DNA of 64,000 nucleotides from Pacificispira sp040217575 (lineage in GTDB: Bacteria; Pseudomonadota; Alphaproteobacteria; UBA8366; Aestuariispiraceae), in assembly GCA_040217575.1 (NCBI GenBank), contig JAVJPW010000007.1, forward strand, positions 493,774 to 557,773, given 5' to 3'. Positions within the stretch are counted from its first letter, which is position 1. Every line of letters starts with the position of its first letter. Positions 40,550 through 49,475 of this stretch are shown piece by piece. A program made the translations under genes and the position numbers. The notes beneath the pieces were generated by a model. The model saw only the letters and a program-made list of their open reading frames with translations. It did no database searches and was not told the origin of the DNA.

Positions 40550-41599
40550 TCAGGATGCTTCCGCGGTTTCCAGCTGGGTTTCCACCACCGTCTGGTTGCG
40601 GCCGTTTCCTTTGGCGAAATACAGCCCTTCGTCGGACCGGTGAATGAAATCGGACAGGGATTCGCCCGGTCGGAACACGGCAATTCCGATTGAAAGCGTA
40701 ATATTGCCCATTTCCTCGCCGGTGGACTTGTTCCTGATTCGCTTGGACGAAACGGCTTCGCGGATCTTGTCGCAAACCGTCCGCGCATCTTCCATTTTGG
40801 TGTTGGGAAGCACCAGGGCGAACTCCTCCCCCCCGTATCGGGCGGCAAGATCATTGCCCTTCACATTGCCTTGCAGAATCTTCGCAACCAGTTTCAGCAC
40901 CTGGTCACCGGTCTGGTGACCGTAGGTGTCATTGAATTTCTTGAAGAAATCGATGTCCGTCAGCGCCAGGCAAAGGGTCGTGCCTTCTTCCATCGCCTCC
41001 ATCGCGCGCTGCCGCAAGGTGGCGTCGAACATCTTGCGGTTGGCGATGCCGGTCAGCGCGTCGGTCATCGCCTCGCGCTGCACATCTTCCAGATTCTGGC
41101 GAAGCGACGTGATTTCCTGCGACGATTCCTTCAGCTTCTCCTGAAGCTGCGCATTCGACTGCTGCATCTTCTGGGTTTCCAGGGCAAGGCTCTGAACCAC
41201 GGCCTTGATCTGTTCGACCCCTTTTGAATTGGCAATCTCCCCCAGGCTGTTCTGCAGGGACTCACCGAACCCTTCGACATCGCCGGACGCGTCTCCCATC
41301 ATGTCGAGCACGCGGCCAACCTGTTCCTCGATCTTCTTGGAGGTTTCCTGAAGCGCGACGCCTTCGTCACTGTTGGTGAAATACTTGTCGTAAATTTCGT
41401 CGTTCTGCGCGGGACTGAAAGGCTTTTTGTTGCTGACAAGTACGTCGATCGCCTTCTTCAGGTCCGGGTATTTCTCGCTTACGTAGGAATACCAGATTGC
41501 AAAATTCCGCGGGTTTGAAGGAACCTGATTGTCGCCCATCAACTCCATGGCGCGTTCTGCATACGCCCGTGCCTGTTCGATACCCTCACTATATTCCAC
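40550..41599 (-). CDS. Diguanylate cyclase with GGDEF domain
   Basis: The 349-residue protein has a helical N-terminal region of about 180 residues, including a coiled coil (residues 140-185), then a GGDEF domain with DFFKKFNDTYGHQTGDQV and the active signature ARYGGEEFALVLPN. It makes c-di-GMP from GTP. The inhibitory I-site, RxxD five residues before the motif, reads KGND, so the Arg is lost and feedback inhibition is doubtful. The start is a GTG at 41599 after GGGGAG. No signal peptide or membrane segment is seen, so the protein is cytosolic. Confidence 0.93.
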   Translation of the reverse strand: MEYSEGIEQARAYAERAMELMGDNQVPSNPRNFAIWYSYVSEKYPDLKKAIDVLVSNKKPFSPAQNDEIYDKYFTNSDEGVALQETSKKIEEQVGRVLDMMGDASGDVEGFGESLQNSLGEIANSKGVEQIKAVVQSLALETQKMQQSNAQLQEKLKESSQEITSLRQNLEDVQREAMTDALTGIANRKMFDATLRQRAMEAMEEGTTLCLALTDIDFFKKFNDTYGHQTGDQVLKLVAKILQGNVKGNDLAARYGGEEFALVLPNTKMEDARTVCDKIREAVSSKRIRNKSTGEEMGNITLSIGIAVFRPGESLSDFIHRSDEGLYFAKGNGRNQTVVETQLETAEAS

Positions 41600-41906
41600 G
41601 AACCCAACTCCCCGTCTTGCCCTTGTTAACGCGCATAAGCAGAACGCTGAACTCAAATACGAATGTTATATTTCCCGGTTCTCTGCAGACCGTGTCTCAA
41701 ACGACGTCTTCAGCCCAGAAATTCGCGCACCTGCCAACAAAAACACGCCTGTTTCATGCGGTCCAACCGCATCCGCCACCCCACCAGGCGCACCTCCATG
41801 GTCATGCTATCAAAATGAACGGACCCCTCAACTGTTTTGGCACCGAAACGCCGGTCGACCGATCAAAAAAATGTGGGCCGGATTTCGCCGCCAAAAAACG
41901 CGGGTC
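41600..41906. other. Intergenic stretch, nothing recognised
   Basis: About 307 bases between the diguanylate cyclase start and the convergent-side thioesterase stop. Only shadow frames are open here. I saw no strong terminator, repeat or RNA gene. Confidence 0.5.
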
Positions 41907-42377
41907 TCAAACCGTCAGATTGCCCCATCCGTCCAGCACGGCAATGCCCGCGTGACGGGCCGCCGCCGATGAAATCCCGTTTTTCCATTCACGGTTGATT
42001 TTTGACAGATCAACCACACGCTCTTCAACCGCCGCGCAATATTCATCTGCCGGAACGTACATCGCCTGCAACACGCTGACGCTTCCGTTTGTGGCCCCGA
42101 GAACCTGTGTCGTGAACTGCAGCAGCCGTCCCAGGTGCACTTCGCGCAGATACTGCACCCGACTGCGAATGATCCGGTGCGTGAAGGTCGTCTCTCCCGA
42201 GGCTGCCGGCACCGCACCGCCGCCACACGCATTTTCCAAAAAAACACCAAACGACAGGTCGAAAGCACGGGCATAATAGGCGACATTGAAATGGCCGTTA
42301 TAATCGGTCCATTCCTTCAGCACCTTGCATTCACAAGGGTTTGCGACTTCCGGTCCGGCATACGGCAAATCGGACAT
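41907..42377 (-). CDS. Hotdog-fold acyl-CoA thioesterase
   Basis: The 156-residue protein is a single hotdog domain: LKEWTDYNGHFNVAYYARAFDL is the typical Asp/Asn active-site segment of the 4-hydroxybenzoyl-CoA thioesterase/FcbC-like group, and SRVQYLREVHLGRLLQFTTQ follows. The same segment is found fused to carnitine dehydrogenases. It probably hydrolyses an acyl-CoA; the substrate is unknown. The ATG at 42377 has GGAAGAGAG before it. Confidence 0.85.
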   Translation of the reverse strand: MSDLPYAGPEVANPCECKVLKEWTDYNGHFNVAYYARAFDLSFGVFLENACGGGAVPAASGETTFTHRIIRSRVQYLREVHLGRLLQFTTQVLGATNGSVSVLQAMYVPADEYCAAVEERVVDLSKINREWKNGISSAAARHAGIAVLDGWGNLTV

Positions 42378-42810
42378 CGAATCTCTCTTCCAACAGGTCG
42401 GTTTTCGTGAAAAATCAGGAGCTTCGGAACCCGTCAAGCCGGTCCTCTCCGACATGAAAAACGCTGTGCCACCCCTGTTTTGAGAGAAAGAGACTAAAAT
42501 GCGGACAAAATTGCAACACCCCCTGAATGAAAAGACGGTGGCACCCGCAGACCTATGGTGCGGTGCATAAGCATATGGTAGCTGAAATTCGATGAGGTTT
42601 CGTGTGCGGGGACGGCCCGCCGACCGTATCGGGAAGGCTTATGGAGGGGCGCATCCGGTTTCGGTTCGGCATGGGTAATTTCGGATTCGTGTGACCTCGG
42701 TTGGTCTAGAAAGGGTATTGGTTCGACTGCCGCAAGGCTTCAGACCGATACGGGTTTAAAAAACAATGTCAGAAACCATGGTTTCGGCATTTCAGGTGGC
42801 GCCCGGTTCG
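42378..42810. other. Intergenic stretch before mlaA
   Basis: This 433-base gap between the divergent thioesterase gene and mlaA holds no clear gene. One small open frame at 42641-42694 (17 codons, MEGRIRFRF start) has a decent ribosome site (GGGAAGG), and might be a leader peptide. An upstream ATG at 42766 is in frame with mlaA. Confidence 0.4.
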
Positions 42811-43638
42811 ATGAGCAAACTGATTCGATCTGTTCTTTTAGGTATTAGCCTCTCTTTCGCACTTTCGGCGTGTGCAACTGCGCCGGAAGACCCGGTTGAA
42901 CGCGAAATCTATGAACAGGCGAACGATCCTGCCCAGCCCGTGAACGAGGCCATTTTCGAATTCAACATGGCAGTCGACCGCGGCATTCTGCGCCCGGTGG
43001 CAAAAGCTTACGAATTCGTCCTTCCGGATCTGGTGCGCGACGGTATCCGTAACTTCCTGCGTCACCTGCGCACGCCCGTTATCGCCGCCAACGACATTCT
43101 GCAGGGCGAGTTCGCCCGCGCCGGAGATACGCTGGGGCGTTTCGCCTTCAACACGACCATGGGTCTGGGCGGTATCTTCGACCCGGCCGGCGAAGCTGGC
43201 GTCGAATTCCATGAAGAGGATTTCGGTCAGACGCTGGCGGTCTGGGGCGTGGATGAAGGACCCTATCTGATGCTGCCGCTTCTGGGGCCGTCCAGCGGGC
43301 GCGACCTTGTCGGCCTGATCGTGGACACCGGCCTGGATCCGTTTCAGTGGTGGTCCTACAATTCCGAAAAGTGGGTGATCGAAAACAATTCGACCATCCG
43401 CGCTGTTGCCACCGCAATCGACACGCGCTCGCGCAACTATCAGCAGATCGAAGACCTGGAAGAAACCTCTTTGGATTTCTATGCCGCGGTGCGAAGCCTG
43501 TATCGTCAGCAGCGCAACAGTCTGATCAACAACGGTTCGGAAAACGACGTTGTCCCGGACATCGGGTTCGATGACGATCTCGACGGGTTCTACGATGACG
43601 AGGGATCTGACGACCAACAGGCGTCGCTGACAGAGTGA
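42811..43638 (+). CDS. mlaA: MlaA/VacJ-family outer-membrane lipoprotein
   Basis: The 275-residue lipoprotein has a signal and lipobox (SFALSACATAPEDP; Cys is lipidated), then the MlaA domain: NPDDPAQPVNE-type EANDPAQPVNEAIFEFN, LRHLRTPVIAANDILQGEFA, TMGLGGIFDPAGEAG, DFGQTLAVWGVDEGPYLMLP and LLGPSSGRDLVG. It sits in the outer membrane and removes phospholipids that have moved to the outer leaflet. The ATG at 42811 starts the signal; 42766 is also possible. The stop overlaps mlaC's start. Confidence 0.93.
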   Translation: MSKLIRSVLLGISLSFALSACATAPEDPVEREIYEQANDPAQPVNEAIFEFNMAVDRGILRPVAKAYEFVLPDLVRDGIRNFLRHLRTPVIAANDILQGEFARAGDTLGRFAFNTTMGLGGIFDPAGEAGVEFHEEDFGQTLAVWGVDEGPYLMLPLLGPSSGRDLVGLIVDTGLDPFQWWSYNSEKWVIENNSTIRAVATAIDTRSRNYQQIEDLEETSLDFYAAVRSLYRQQRNSLINNGSENDVVPDIGFDDDLDGFYDDEGSDDQQASLTE

Positions 43639-44297
43639 TGTCGCGCACGATGAAAACCCGCAGGTTCATAGGGTTCTTTCTAGGCGTTACTCTGGCATTC
43701 GTCCTTTCACCCGCTGCCGTTTCCACGCCTGTCCCAACCGCCCATGCGAATCAGGATGCCGCGTCGTTCATAGATACCATGGCGACCCGCGCGATCGAAG
43801 CGCTGACCGACCCGGAACTCGGCAATGCGGTGCGCGCGGAACGGTTCCGCGAACTCCTGAAAGAAGGAATGGACATTCCCGACATCGCGCGCCGTGTGCT
43901 GGGCCCCTATGTCCGGCGGGCGACAGATGAGGAACTGGTGGAGTTTGAGGGCCTGCTGGAAGAAAATATCGTCCGGCGCTATGCGATCATGTTCAAGGAT
44001 TACAGCGGCGAGCGGATCGAGGTGGTCGAGGTCCGGAACGGCCGCCGCGGGTCCGAAATCGTGACCGTCGAAATCCATTTGACCGACGGGTCCCCCCCGG
44101 TCGAAGTGCAGTGGGTCGTCCACAAGGTCGGTTCCATGTACAAGGTGATCGACATCATCGTGGAAAACGCGTCCATGGTGACGACCCAGAAGGAAGAGTT
44201 CGTGTCGGTCATTCGCCGCGGCGGTGGAGAGATCGAGTCATTATTGATCGAGTTGCGTGAACGCAACGAGGAAATGGCCGAAAACATTCTGAACTAG
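43638..44297 (+). CDS. mlaC: MlaC-type phospholipid-binding ABC periplasmic protein
   Basis: The 219-residue protein has a signal peptide (IGFFLGVTLAFVLSPAAVST) and the MlaC/Ttg2D domain: FRELLKEGMDIPDIARRVLG, FEGLLEENIVRRYAIMFKDY and WVVHKVGSMYKVIDIIVENA. It carries lipids between MlaA and the inner membrane MlaFEDB complex. The start ATG shares one base with the mlaA stop (TGATG). No mlaF, mlaE or mlaD gene is seen nearby. Confidence 0.92.
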   Translation: MSRTMKTRRFIGFFLGVTLAFVLSPAAVSTPVPTAHANQDAASFIDTMATRAIEALTDPELGNAVRAERFRELLKEGMDIPDIARRVLGPYVRRATDEELVEFEGLLEENIVRRYAIMFKDYSGERIEVVEVRNGRRGSEIVTVEIHLTDGSPPVEVQWVVHKVGSMYKVIDIIVENASMVTTQKEEFVSVIRRGGGEIESLLIELRERNEEMAENILN

Positions 44298-44346
44298 GCC
44301 GTCCAAGGTCCGTCTTCACGGTCGGCTACCCCGCCTTCGCAGTCTG

Positions 44347-44871
44347 CTAGCCCACCTTCGCTTCCGAACAGAAGTTGACCAGCGATTCGATGGTTTCCCG
44401 CGGAACTTTGTCAGCGGCCACGCCTTTCATAGCCAGATAGCGCAGAATGTTGCCGCGAATCAATCCGGCCCGGTCCGCATCGCGCCCGTCCCGCCCCGTC
44501 AGGGTTTCCATCAAGCCATAGAGCACATCTATCTGCAGCATCTCTGCCGCCAATTCCGCGGATTTGAGCGTCTCCCGGACGCCGGATGCCTGATCCATCT
44601 GGACCTCGCCCACCGGCAGTTTCATGCGCGTCCTGATCGCCCTGATCGGCGCAATCACATCGTCGCGCCACGGTGCCGCAACACGGTCCACCTCGGCCAG
44701 TCCCTCTTCGGACAGGCGCACGCCGTAACGCCCGAGCCAGGCGCACATAAGCACGATCAGCACGTCCGCTTCGAAGCCTTTCTGCAGGTCGAGGCAAGCC
44801 CCCTCTACCGCCGGGTTGCCATATACGGACAGCGCAAAGTCACGAAAAGGGTTCGAATCATCCGTCGGCAT
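44347..44871 (-). CDS. TIGR02444-family conserved protein
   Basis: The 174-residue protein begins NPFRDFALSVYGNPAVEGAC and contains DVLIVLMCAWLGRYGVRLSE. This matches the TIGR02444 family of unknown function found in proteobacteria. It is helical by pattern. The ATG at 44871 is chosen at the family start. A short tandem repeat spans its stop (see findings). It is convergent with mlaC. Confidence 0.82.
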   Translation of the reverse strand: MPTDDSNPFRDFALSVYGNPAVEGACLDLQKGFEADVLIVLMCAWLGRYGVRLSEEGLAEVDRVAAPWRDDVIAPIRAIRTRMKLPVGEVQMDQASGVRETLKSAELAAEMLQIDVLYGLMETLTGRDGRDADRAGLIRGNILRYLAMKGVAADKVPRETIESLVNFCSEAKVG

Positions 44872-45078
44872 GGCGCATATCCTGTCGGAGACGGCAAGCC
44901 CAGGCAAGCAAGTGCACATTTGCGCTGTCGCGACGTCGCTCTTGCACTTCCAACCAGACCCAATCCGTTGTTATACTGGCGCTTCCCCCGCCGGACACTC
45001 CTGGCGGGGTCGTCTTTCGCGGCGGGCCCGGTCCGCGCGGTCTGATTATCCGGCCCTGTGCCATCTCATGAGGCGTCG

Positions 45079-45285
45079 ATGGACGAAGAACTGGAACGCG
45101 AGATCCAAGACAAGATCGCCGCGCTGTCGGAAGAACACCGCGATCTGGACCAGATGATCGCCCGGGTGTCCGAAACCGCGCCCTTCGACCAACTTCAGAT
45201 TCAGCGCATGAAGAAGCGGAAGCTTGCGATCAAGGACCAGCTTTCCCGCCTGAACGCACAGCTGGTCCCCGACATCATCGCCTGA
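45079..45285 (+). CDS. YdcH-family (DUF465) small protein
   Basis: The 68-residue protein is fully helical and highly charged, starting MDEELEREIQDKIAALSEEH and ending with QIQRMKKRKLAIKDQLSRLN, the DUF465 pattern. Function unknown. GAGG lies five bases before the ATG. It ends 51 bases before the convergent terC. Confidence 0.8.
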   Translation: MDEELEREIQDKIAALSEEHRDLDQMIARVSETAPFDQLQIQRMKKRKLAIKDQLSRLNAQLVPDIIA

Positions 45286-45336
45286 ACTCCCCGGTCTGCC
45301 GCATTGTGGGGCCAGGCGCGAGACCCGGGTTTGAAC

Positions 45337-46086
45337 CTATGCCTTTGCCCGGACGCGGCGTGCCCTGCGCGCCAACATGTTCAACCCTTCGACCAGGGCG
45401 GAAAAACCCATCGCCGCATAAATGTATCCTTTCGGGACATGGACGCCGAATCCGTCGGCAATCAGCACCATCCCGATCATCAGAAGGAACCCCAGCGCCA
45501 GCATGACTACGGTCGGATTGTTGCCGATGAACCTGGCCAGCGGGCCGCTGGCCACCAGCATCAGCAGTACCGATACCATGATCGCGATGACCATGATCGG
45601 CAAGTGCGGTGTCATGCCCACCGCCGTCAGGATGCTGTCGATGGAAAACACCAGATCCAGCAGTAGAATCTGCAGAATGACGACCCCGGCAGCGGTCGCC
45701 GCCTTGTCCGTCGCACCGCCGCCTTCGTGTCCGTCTTCGTCCGGGTCCACGTGATGGTGAATTTCCGACGTCGCCTTCCAGACCAGGAACAGCCCGCCCG
45801 CGATCAGAATGATATCCCGCCATGAGAAATCATGGTCAAAGGCACTGAAGACCGGTTCCGTCAGCCCCACCAGGACGAACAGCAGGCTCAACAACCCCAG
45901 CCGAAGAATCAGCGCCCCGCCGATGCCGATCTTGCGTGCCCGGTCCCGCTTCGCTTCCGGCAGCTTGTTGGTCAGGATGGAAATGAAGATCAGGTTGTCG
46001 ATCCCAAGGACCAGTTCCAGAACAATCAGCGTTCCCAGCGCCGCCCATGCCTCCGGCGAGGCCATAAGCATCATGATCCCATCCAT
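45337..46086 (-). CDS. TerC-family membrane protein
   Basis: The 249-residue protein has seven or eight helices with TLIVLELVLGIDNLIFISIL at the start and LLDLVFSIDSILTAVGMTPH, whose acidic residues inside helices are TerC signatures. Members are linked to metal-ion (manganese) export or tellurite resistance. A His-rich loop (EIHHHVDPDEDGHEGGG) lies between the two halves. It follows rarA in the same direction, 16 bases away. Confidence 0.92.
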   Translation of the reverse strand: MDGIMMLMASPEAWAALGTLIVLELVLGIDNLIFISILTNKLPEAKRDRARKIGIGGALILRLGLLSLLFVLVGLTEPVFSAFDHDFSWRDIILIAGGLFLVWKATSEIHHHVDPDEDGHEGGGATDKAATAAGVVILQILLLDLVFSIDSILTAVGMTPHLPIMVIAIMVSVLLMLVASGPLARFIGNNPTVVMLALGFLLMIGMVLIADGFGVHVPKGYIYAAMGFSALVEGLNMLARRARRVRAKA

Positions 46087-46102
46087 CGGAAATTCCTTTC
46101 GT

Positions 46103-47419
46103 TCAGCCCCCGTCGCTTTCCTGGCGACGTTTGCGGCGTAAACCGTCCCAATAGTCCAGGCGCTTTTTTATTTCCCGTTCAAAACCGCGTTCGACCGGGC
46201 GGTAAAGCGCCTGACGCGACATAGTCTCAGGGAAATAGTTCTGTCCGGAAAAACCGTCTTCCTGGTCATGGTCATAGGCATAGCCGGAACCATAGCCCTG
46301 GTCTTTCATCAGTCGGGTTGGCGCATTCAGGATATGCTTCGGCGGCATCAGCGATCCGGTCTCGCGCGCAGTCTTGCGCGATGCCTTGTAGGCCCCATAG
46401 GCGGCGTTCGATTTCGGCGCGGTCGCCAGATAGATCACCGCCTGGGCCAGCGCCAGTTCCCCTTCGGGGCTGCCCAGCCGTTCATAGGTGTCCCACGCCA
46501 TCAGTGCCTGATGGGCGGCGTTCGGGTCGGCCAGGCCGATATCCTCATACGCGAACCGGACCAGCCGCCTGGCGACATAAAGCGGGTCTTCGCCCCCTTC
46601 CAGCATGCGCCCGAACCAGTACAGGGCCGCATCGCAATCCGACCCCCGCAAGGATTTGTGAAGGGCGCTGATCAGATTGAAATGACTGTCTTGCGACTTG
46701 TCATAGACCGGAAGCCGGCGTTGAACCGCGGCGGCTAGCTGGCCCGTATCCATCGGTTCCGTCGTGCCCAGCGCATAAAGCGCTTCGGTCATGTTCAGAA
46801 GATAGCGCCCGTCACCATCCGCCATGGCGACCAGCGCCAACCTTGCATCTTCCGTCAGCGGCAGGGCGCGCCCTTCCGCCGCTTCGGCACGAACCAGAAG
46901 CCCGCCCAACGCCGTTTCATCCAGACGGTTCAGCACAAAGACCTGACAGCGCGACAGAAGGGCGGCATTCAATTCGAAACTGGGATTTTCCGTCGTCGCC
47001 CCGATCAGGATGACGGTGCCGTCCTCCACAACCGGCAGAAACCCGTCCTGCTGTGCCCGGTTGAACCGGTGGATTTCGTCCACGAACAGCAAGGTCCCCT
47101 GACCGCCGGCACGCCGGTCGCGCGCGCGGTCGAACACCTTGCGAAGGTCGGCGACACCGGAAAAAACGGCGGACAGCGGTTCAAACGCCAAGCCGCTTCC
47201 TTCCGCCAGAAGGCGCGCCAGCGTCGTCTTTCCGCAACCGGGCCCGCCCCACAGAATAAGGGACGACAGCCGCCCCTGATCCAGCATCCGGCGCAGGTTG
47301 CCGTCCGGACCGATCAGGTGGTCCTGACCGACCACATCATCCAGCGTTTTCGGCCGAAGCCTGTCGGCCAGCGGTCGTGGCGCATCGTTGGAAAAAAGGC
47401 CCGGCGACGGTTCCGCCAT
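46103..47419 (-). CDS. rarA: Replication-associated recombination protein RarA (MgsA)
   Basis: The 438-residue AAA+ ATPase has PLADRLRPKTLDDVVGQDHL, Walker A LWGGPGCGKTTLARL, Walker B TLLFVDEIHRFNRAQQD and sensor GATTENPSFELNAALLSRC. RarA/MgsA acts at stalled replication forks and tetramerises. It starts five bases after the stop of the Deg protease gene, so the two are likely one transcript. Confidence 0.95.
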   Translation of the reverse strand: MAEPSPGLFSNDAPRPLADRLRPKTLDDVVGQDHLIGPDGNLRRMLDQGRLSSLILWGGPGCGKTTLARLLAEGSGLAFEPLSAVFSGVADLRKVFDRARDRRAGGQGTLLFVDEIHRFNRAQQDGFLPVVEDGTVILIGATTENPSFELNAALLSRCQVFVLNRLDETALGGLLVRAEAAEGRALPLTEDARLALVAMADGDGRYLLNMTEALYALGTTEPMDTGQLAAAVQRRLPVYDKSQDSHFNLISALHKSLRGSDCDAALYWFGRMLEGGEDPLYVARRLVRFAYEDIGLADPNAAHQALMAWDTYERLGSPEGELALAQAVIYLATAPKSNAAYGAYKASRKTARETGSLMPPKHILNAPTRLMKDQGYGSGYAYDHDQEDGFSGQNYFPETMSRQALYRPVERGFEREIKKRLDYWDGLRRKRRQESDGG

Positions 47420-47424
47420 CGTGG

Positions 47425-48834
47425 CTACCTGACCTCAACCGTATAGCGGGTTCCATTGCGTTCCAGAACAATCGTCCAGACGGAAGGCGGGCTGTCCATC
47501 AGGGCACGCAAATCATCCGTCCGCACAATCTCCCGGCCATTGACCGACCGCAGAATATCGCCCGGCCTGACCCCGAATCGCGCTGCCGGCGAATTTCGCA
47601 CGACCTCCATCGCCATGACTCCGCGCAAACCTTCCGGCAGGTTCAGTTCACTGGTCACCGCCGGGGACAGGTTGACGAAGACCACACCGGCGATCGGAAG
47701 CTTGTCGCGGATGGCAACCGGGTCGCGCGGCGGGTCTTCCGGCGGCGGGACCAGGGCAAGATCGGTTTCAAACGCCTGACCGCCGCGAATGACGCCCAGG
47801 CGCGCCGTCTCCCCAATGCCGCGGGTGACAGCGCGGAAGCGGAGGTTCTGCTGGTCGAAAACGGGAATGCCGTCCATCGTATGCACGATGTCACCGGATT
47901 CCAGCCCGGCATCGTCCGCCGGCCCGCCGTCCCAGATCTGTTCGACGATGATTCCTTCGGGCCGCGGCATATCCAACGCGGACGCGATGTCCCAGTCGAC
48001 CGCCCGGCCGGAAAAGCCAAGCCACGGGCTCAACAGCGGTTCGCCGGAAATGGCACTTCGCAGGACGGCTTCGACCATGTTGGACGGCACCGCGAATCCG
48101 ATTCCGTGTGACCCGCCACTGCCTGAGAATATCGCCGTGTTGATGCCGATCAGCGTGCCGTCCATCGCGACCAGCGCGCCCCCGGAATTCCCGGGATTGA
48201 TCGCCGCATCGGTCTGGATGAAGGATTGAAAGTCCGAAATATCGACGGACGTGCGCGCCACACCGGACACGATACCGCTGGTTACCGTCTGTCCGACCCC
48301 GAACGGGTTGCCGATCGCAAGGACCAGATCCCCCACCTGCACCGCGTCCGAATTGCCCAGTGTTGCCGCCGGCAGGTCGCCGCGCGGATCGACCATGCGC
48401 AGCACGGCCAGGTCCGTGCGTTCCTCCGACAGGATCACTTCGGCGCTGAATTGGCGGCGGTCGCGCAGAATGACCTGAATGTCGTCCGCGTCGGCGATCA
48501 CATGGTGGTTTGTGACCACCAATCCGTCTTCGGACACAATGACCCCGGACCCAAGCGAATTTTCCTGACGCCGCTGGGTGCCGCCAAACCCTTCGCCGAA
48601 GAACCGTTGGAAGAACGGGTCATTGAACAGCGGATTGCGGAATCCCGCCGTTTCCACGGTGCGACTGGTGTAAATGTTGACGACGGAGGGCGCGACCTGT
48701 TCGACCAGGGGCGCGAAGCTCAACCGGATCTGTTCCGCGGATTCCGGCACGGCAGCGGTCTGCGCCCCGGCCGTCGGCGCGAACCCAATCAGAAGCACTG
48801 CGCAAAGCGCGCGTATAGTCGTTTTTCGAAGCAT
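47425..48834 (-). CDS. Periplasmic HtrA/DegQ-family serine protease
   Basis: The 469-residue protein has a signal peptide (ALCAVLLIGFAPTAGAQ), a trypsin domain with TNHHVIADA, SEERTDLAVLRM and INPGNSGGALVAMDG, and two PDZ domains. It is distinct from the DegP at 23977, having the usual Pro before GNSGG. The start at 48834 (MLRKTTIRALCAV) is chosen since a normal signal peptide starts there; an ATG at 48864 is possible. It lies just after the ribosomal operon terminator on the same strand and is followed by rarA. Confidence 0.94.
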   Translation of the reverse strand: MLRKTTIRALCAVLLIGFAPTAGAQTAAVPESAEQIRLSFAPLVEQVAPSVVNIYTSRTVETAGFRNPLFNDPFFQRFFGEGFGGTQRRQENSLGSGVIVSEDGLVVTNHHVIADADDIQVILRDRRQFSAEVILSEERTDLAVLRMVDPRGDLPAATLGNSDAVQVGDLVLAIGNPFGVGQTVTSGIVSGVARTSVDISDFQSFIQTDAAINPGNSGGALVAMDGTLIGINTAIFSGSGGSHGIGFAVPSNMVEAVLRSAISGEPLLSPWLGFSGRAVDWDIASALDMPRPEGIIVEQIWDGGPADDAGLESGDIVHTMDGIPVFDQQNLRFRAVTRGIGETARLGVIRGGQAFETDLALVPPPEDPPRDPVAIRDKLPIAGVVFVNLSPAVTSELNLPEGLRGVMAMEVVRNSPAARFGVRPGDILRSVNGREIVRTDDLRALMDSPPSVWTIVLERNGTRYTVEVR

Positions 48835-48895
48835 GCGCCCAATGTAGGCATTGGTCCGCGCCATGAAAAGGATAACGGGCGGCACCGATTTAATG

Positions 48896-48921
48896 AAAAA
48901 CGGCGCCCCCAAGGGCGCCGT
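48896..48921 (-). terminator. Rho-independent terminator of the ribosomal operon
   Basis: ACGGCGCCC and GGGCGCCGT form a nine-base perfect stem with a four-base loop; on the minus strand it is followed by TTTTTCATT. It lies 33 bases after the rplQ stop and ends the S10-spc-alpha block. Confidence 0.9.
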
Positions 48922-48953
48922 CATTCAGAATTAGGAATTCGGACGGGAGCGAC

Positions 48954-49373
48954 TTATTCCTCGCCGGCGTCGTCCACATCCTGCGTCGGGCCGCTGTCCT
49001 GGCCTTTGGCGGCTTCGTCGCGGTCGACCAGTTCGATAACGGCCATCGGCGCGCTGTCGCCATAGCGGAAACCGGCCTTCAGAACGCGGGTATATCCGCC
49101 CGGGCGCGCTTCGTAGCGCGGACCCAGAACGTCGAACAGCTTGGACACCATGGCATCGTCGCGCAGCTGCGCAAATGCCTGGCGGCGGCGGTGCAGGCCA
49201 CCCTTCTTGCCCAGCGTGATCAGCTTGTCCGCCACGCGCTTCAGCTCTTTCGCCTTCGGCAGGGTGGTGACGATCTGTTCATGCTTGATCAGCGCGTTCG
49301 CCATGTTGGCAAACATCGCCTTGCGGTGGGACGCCGTGCGATTGAGCTTCCGGCCCTGGTTCAGGTGACGCAT
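48954..49373 (-). CDS. rplQ: 50S ribosomal protein L17
   Basis: The 139-residue protein starts MRHLNQGRKLNRTASHRKAM and ends with an acidic tail (QDVDDAGEE). L17 lies at the peptide exit. It is the last gene of the long minus-strand ribosomal block, before the terminator. Confidence 0.96.
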   Translation of the reverse strand: MRHLNQGRKLNRTASHRKAMFANMANALIKHEQIVTTLPKAKELKRVADKLITLGKKGGLHRRRQAFAQLRDDAMVSKLFDVLGPRYEARPGGYTRVLKAGFRYGDSAPMAVIELVDRDEAAKGQDSGPTQDVDDAGEE

Positions 49374-49475
49374 GTTTCTAGTCCTTTCAAAACAAATGGT
49401 TTCAGGTGCGTCTCCGCCGGTCGCTCAAGGCTACTGCCGACGGGGGACAGGTACGCGTTTGCCGGATGGGCCGTC

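Noticed and set aside
38490..40643. A 717-codon plus-strand frame opposite the ClC gene
   Set aside because: The opposite strand has clear ClC motifs; the plus frame is Gln/Arg/His-rich and has no family signature.
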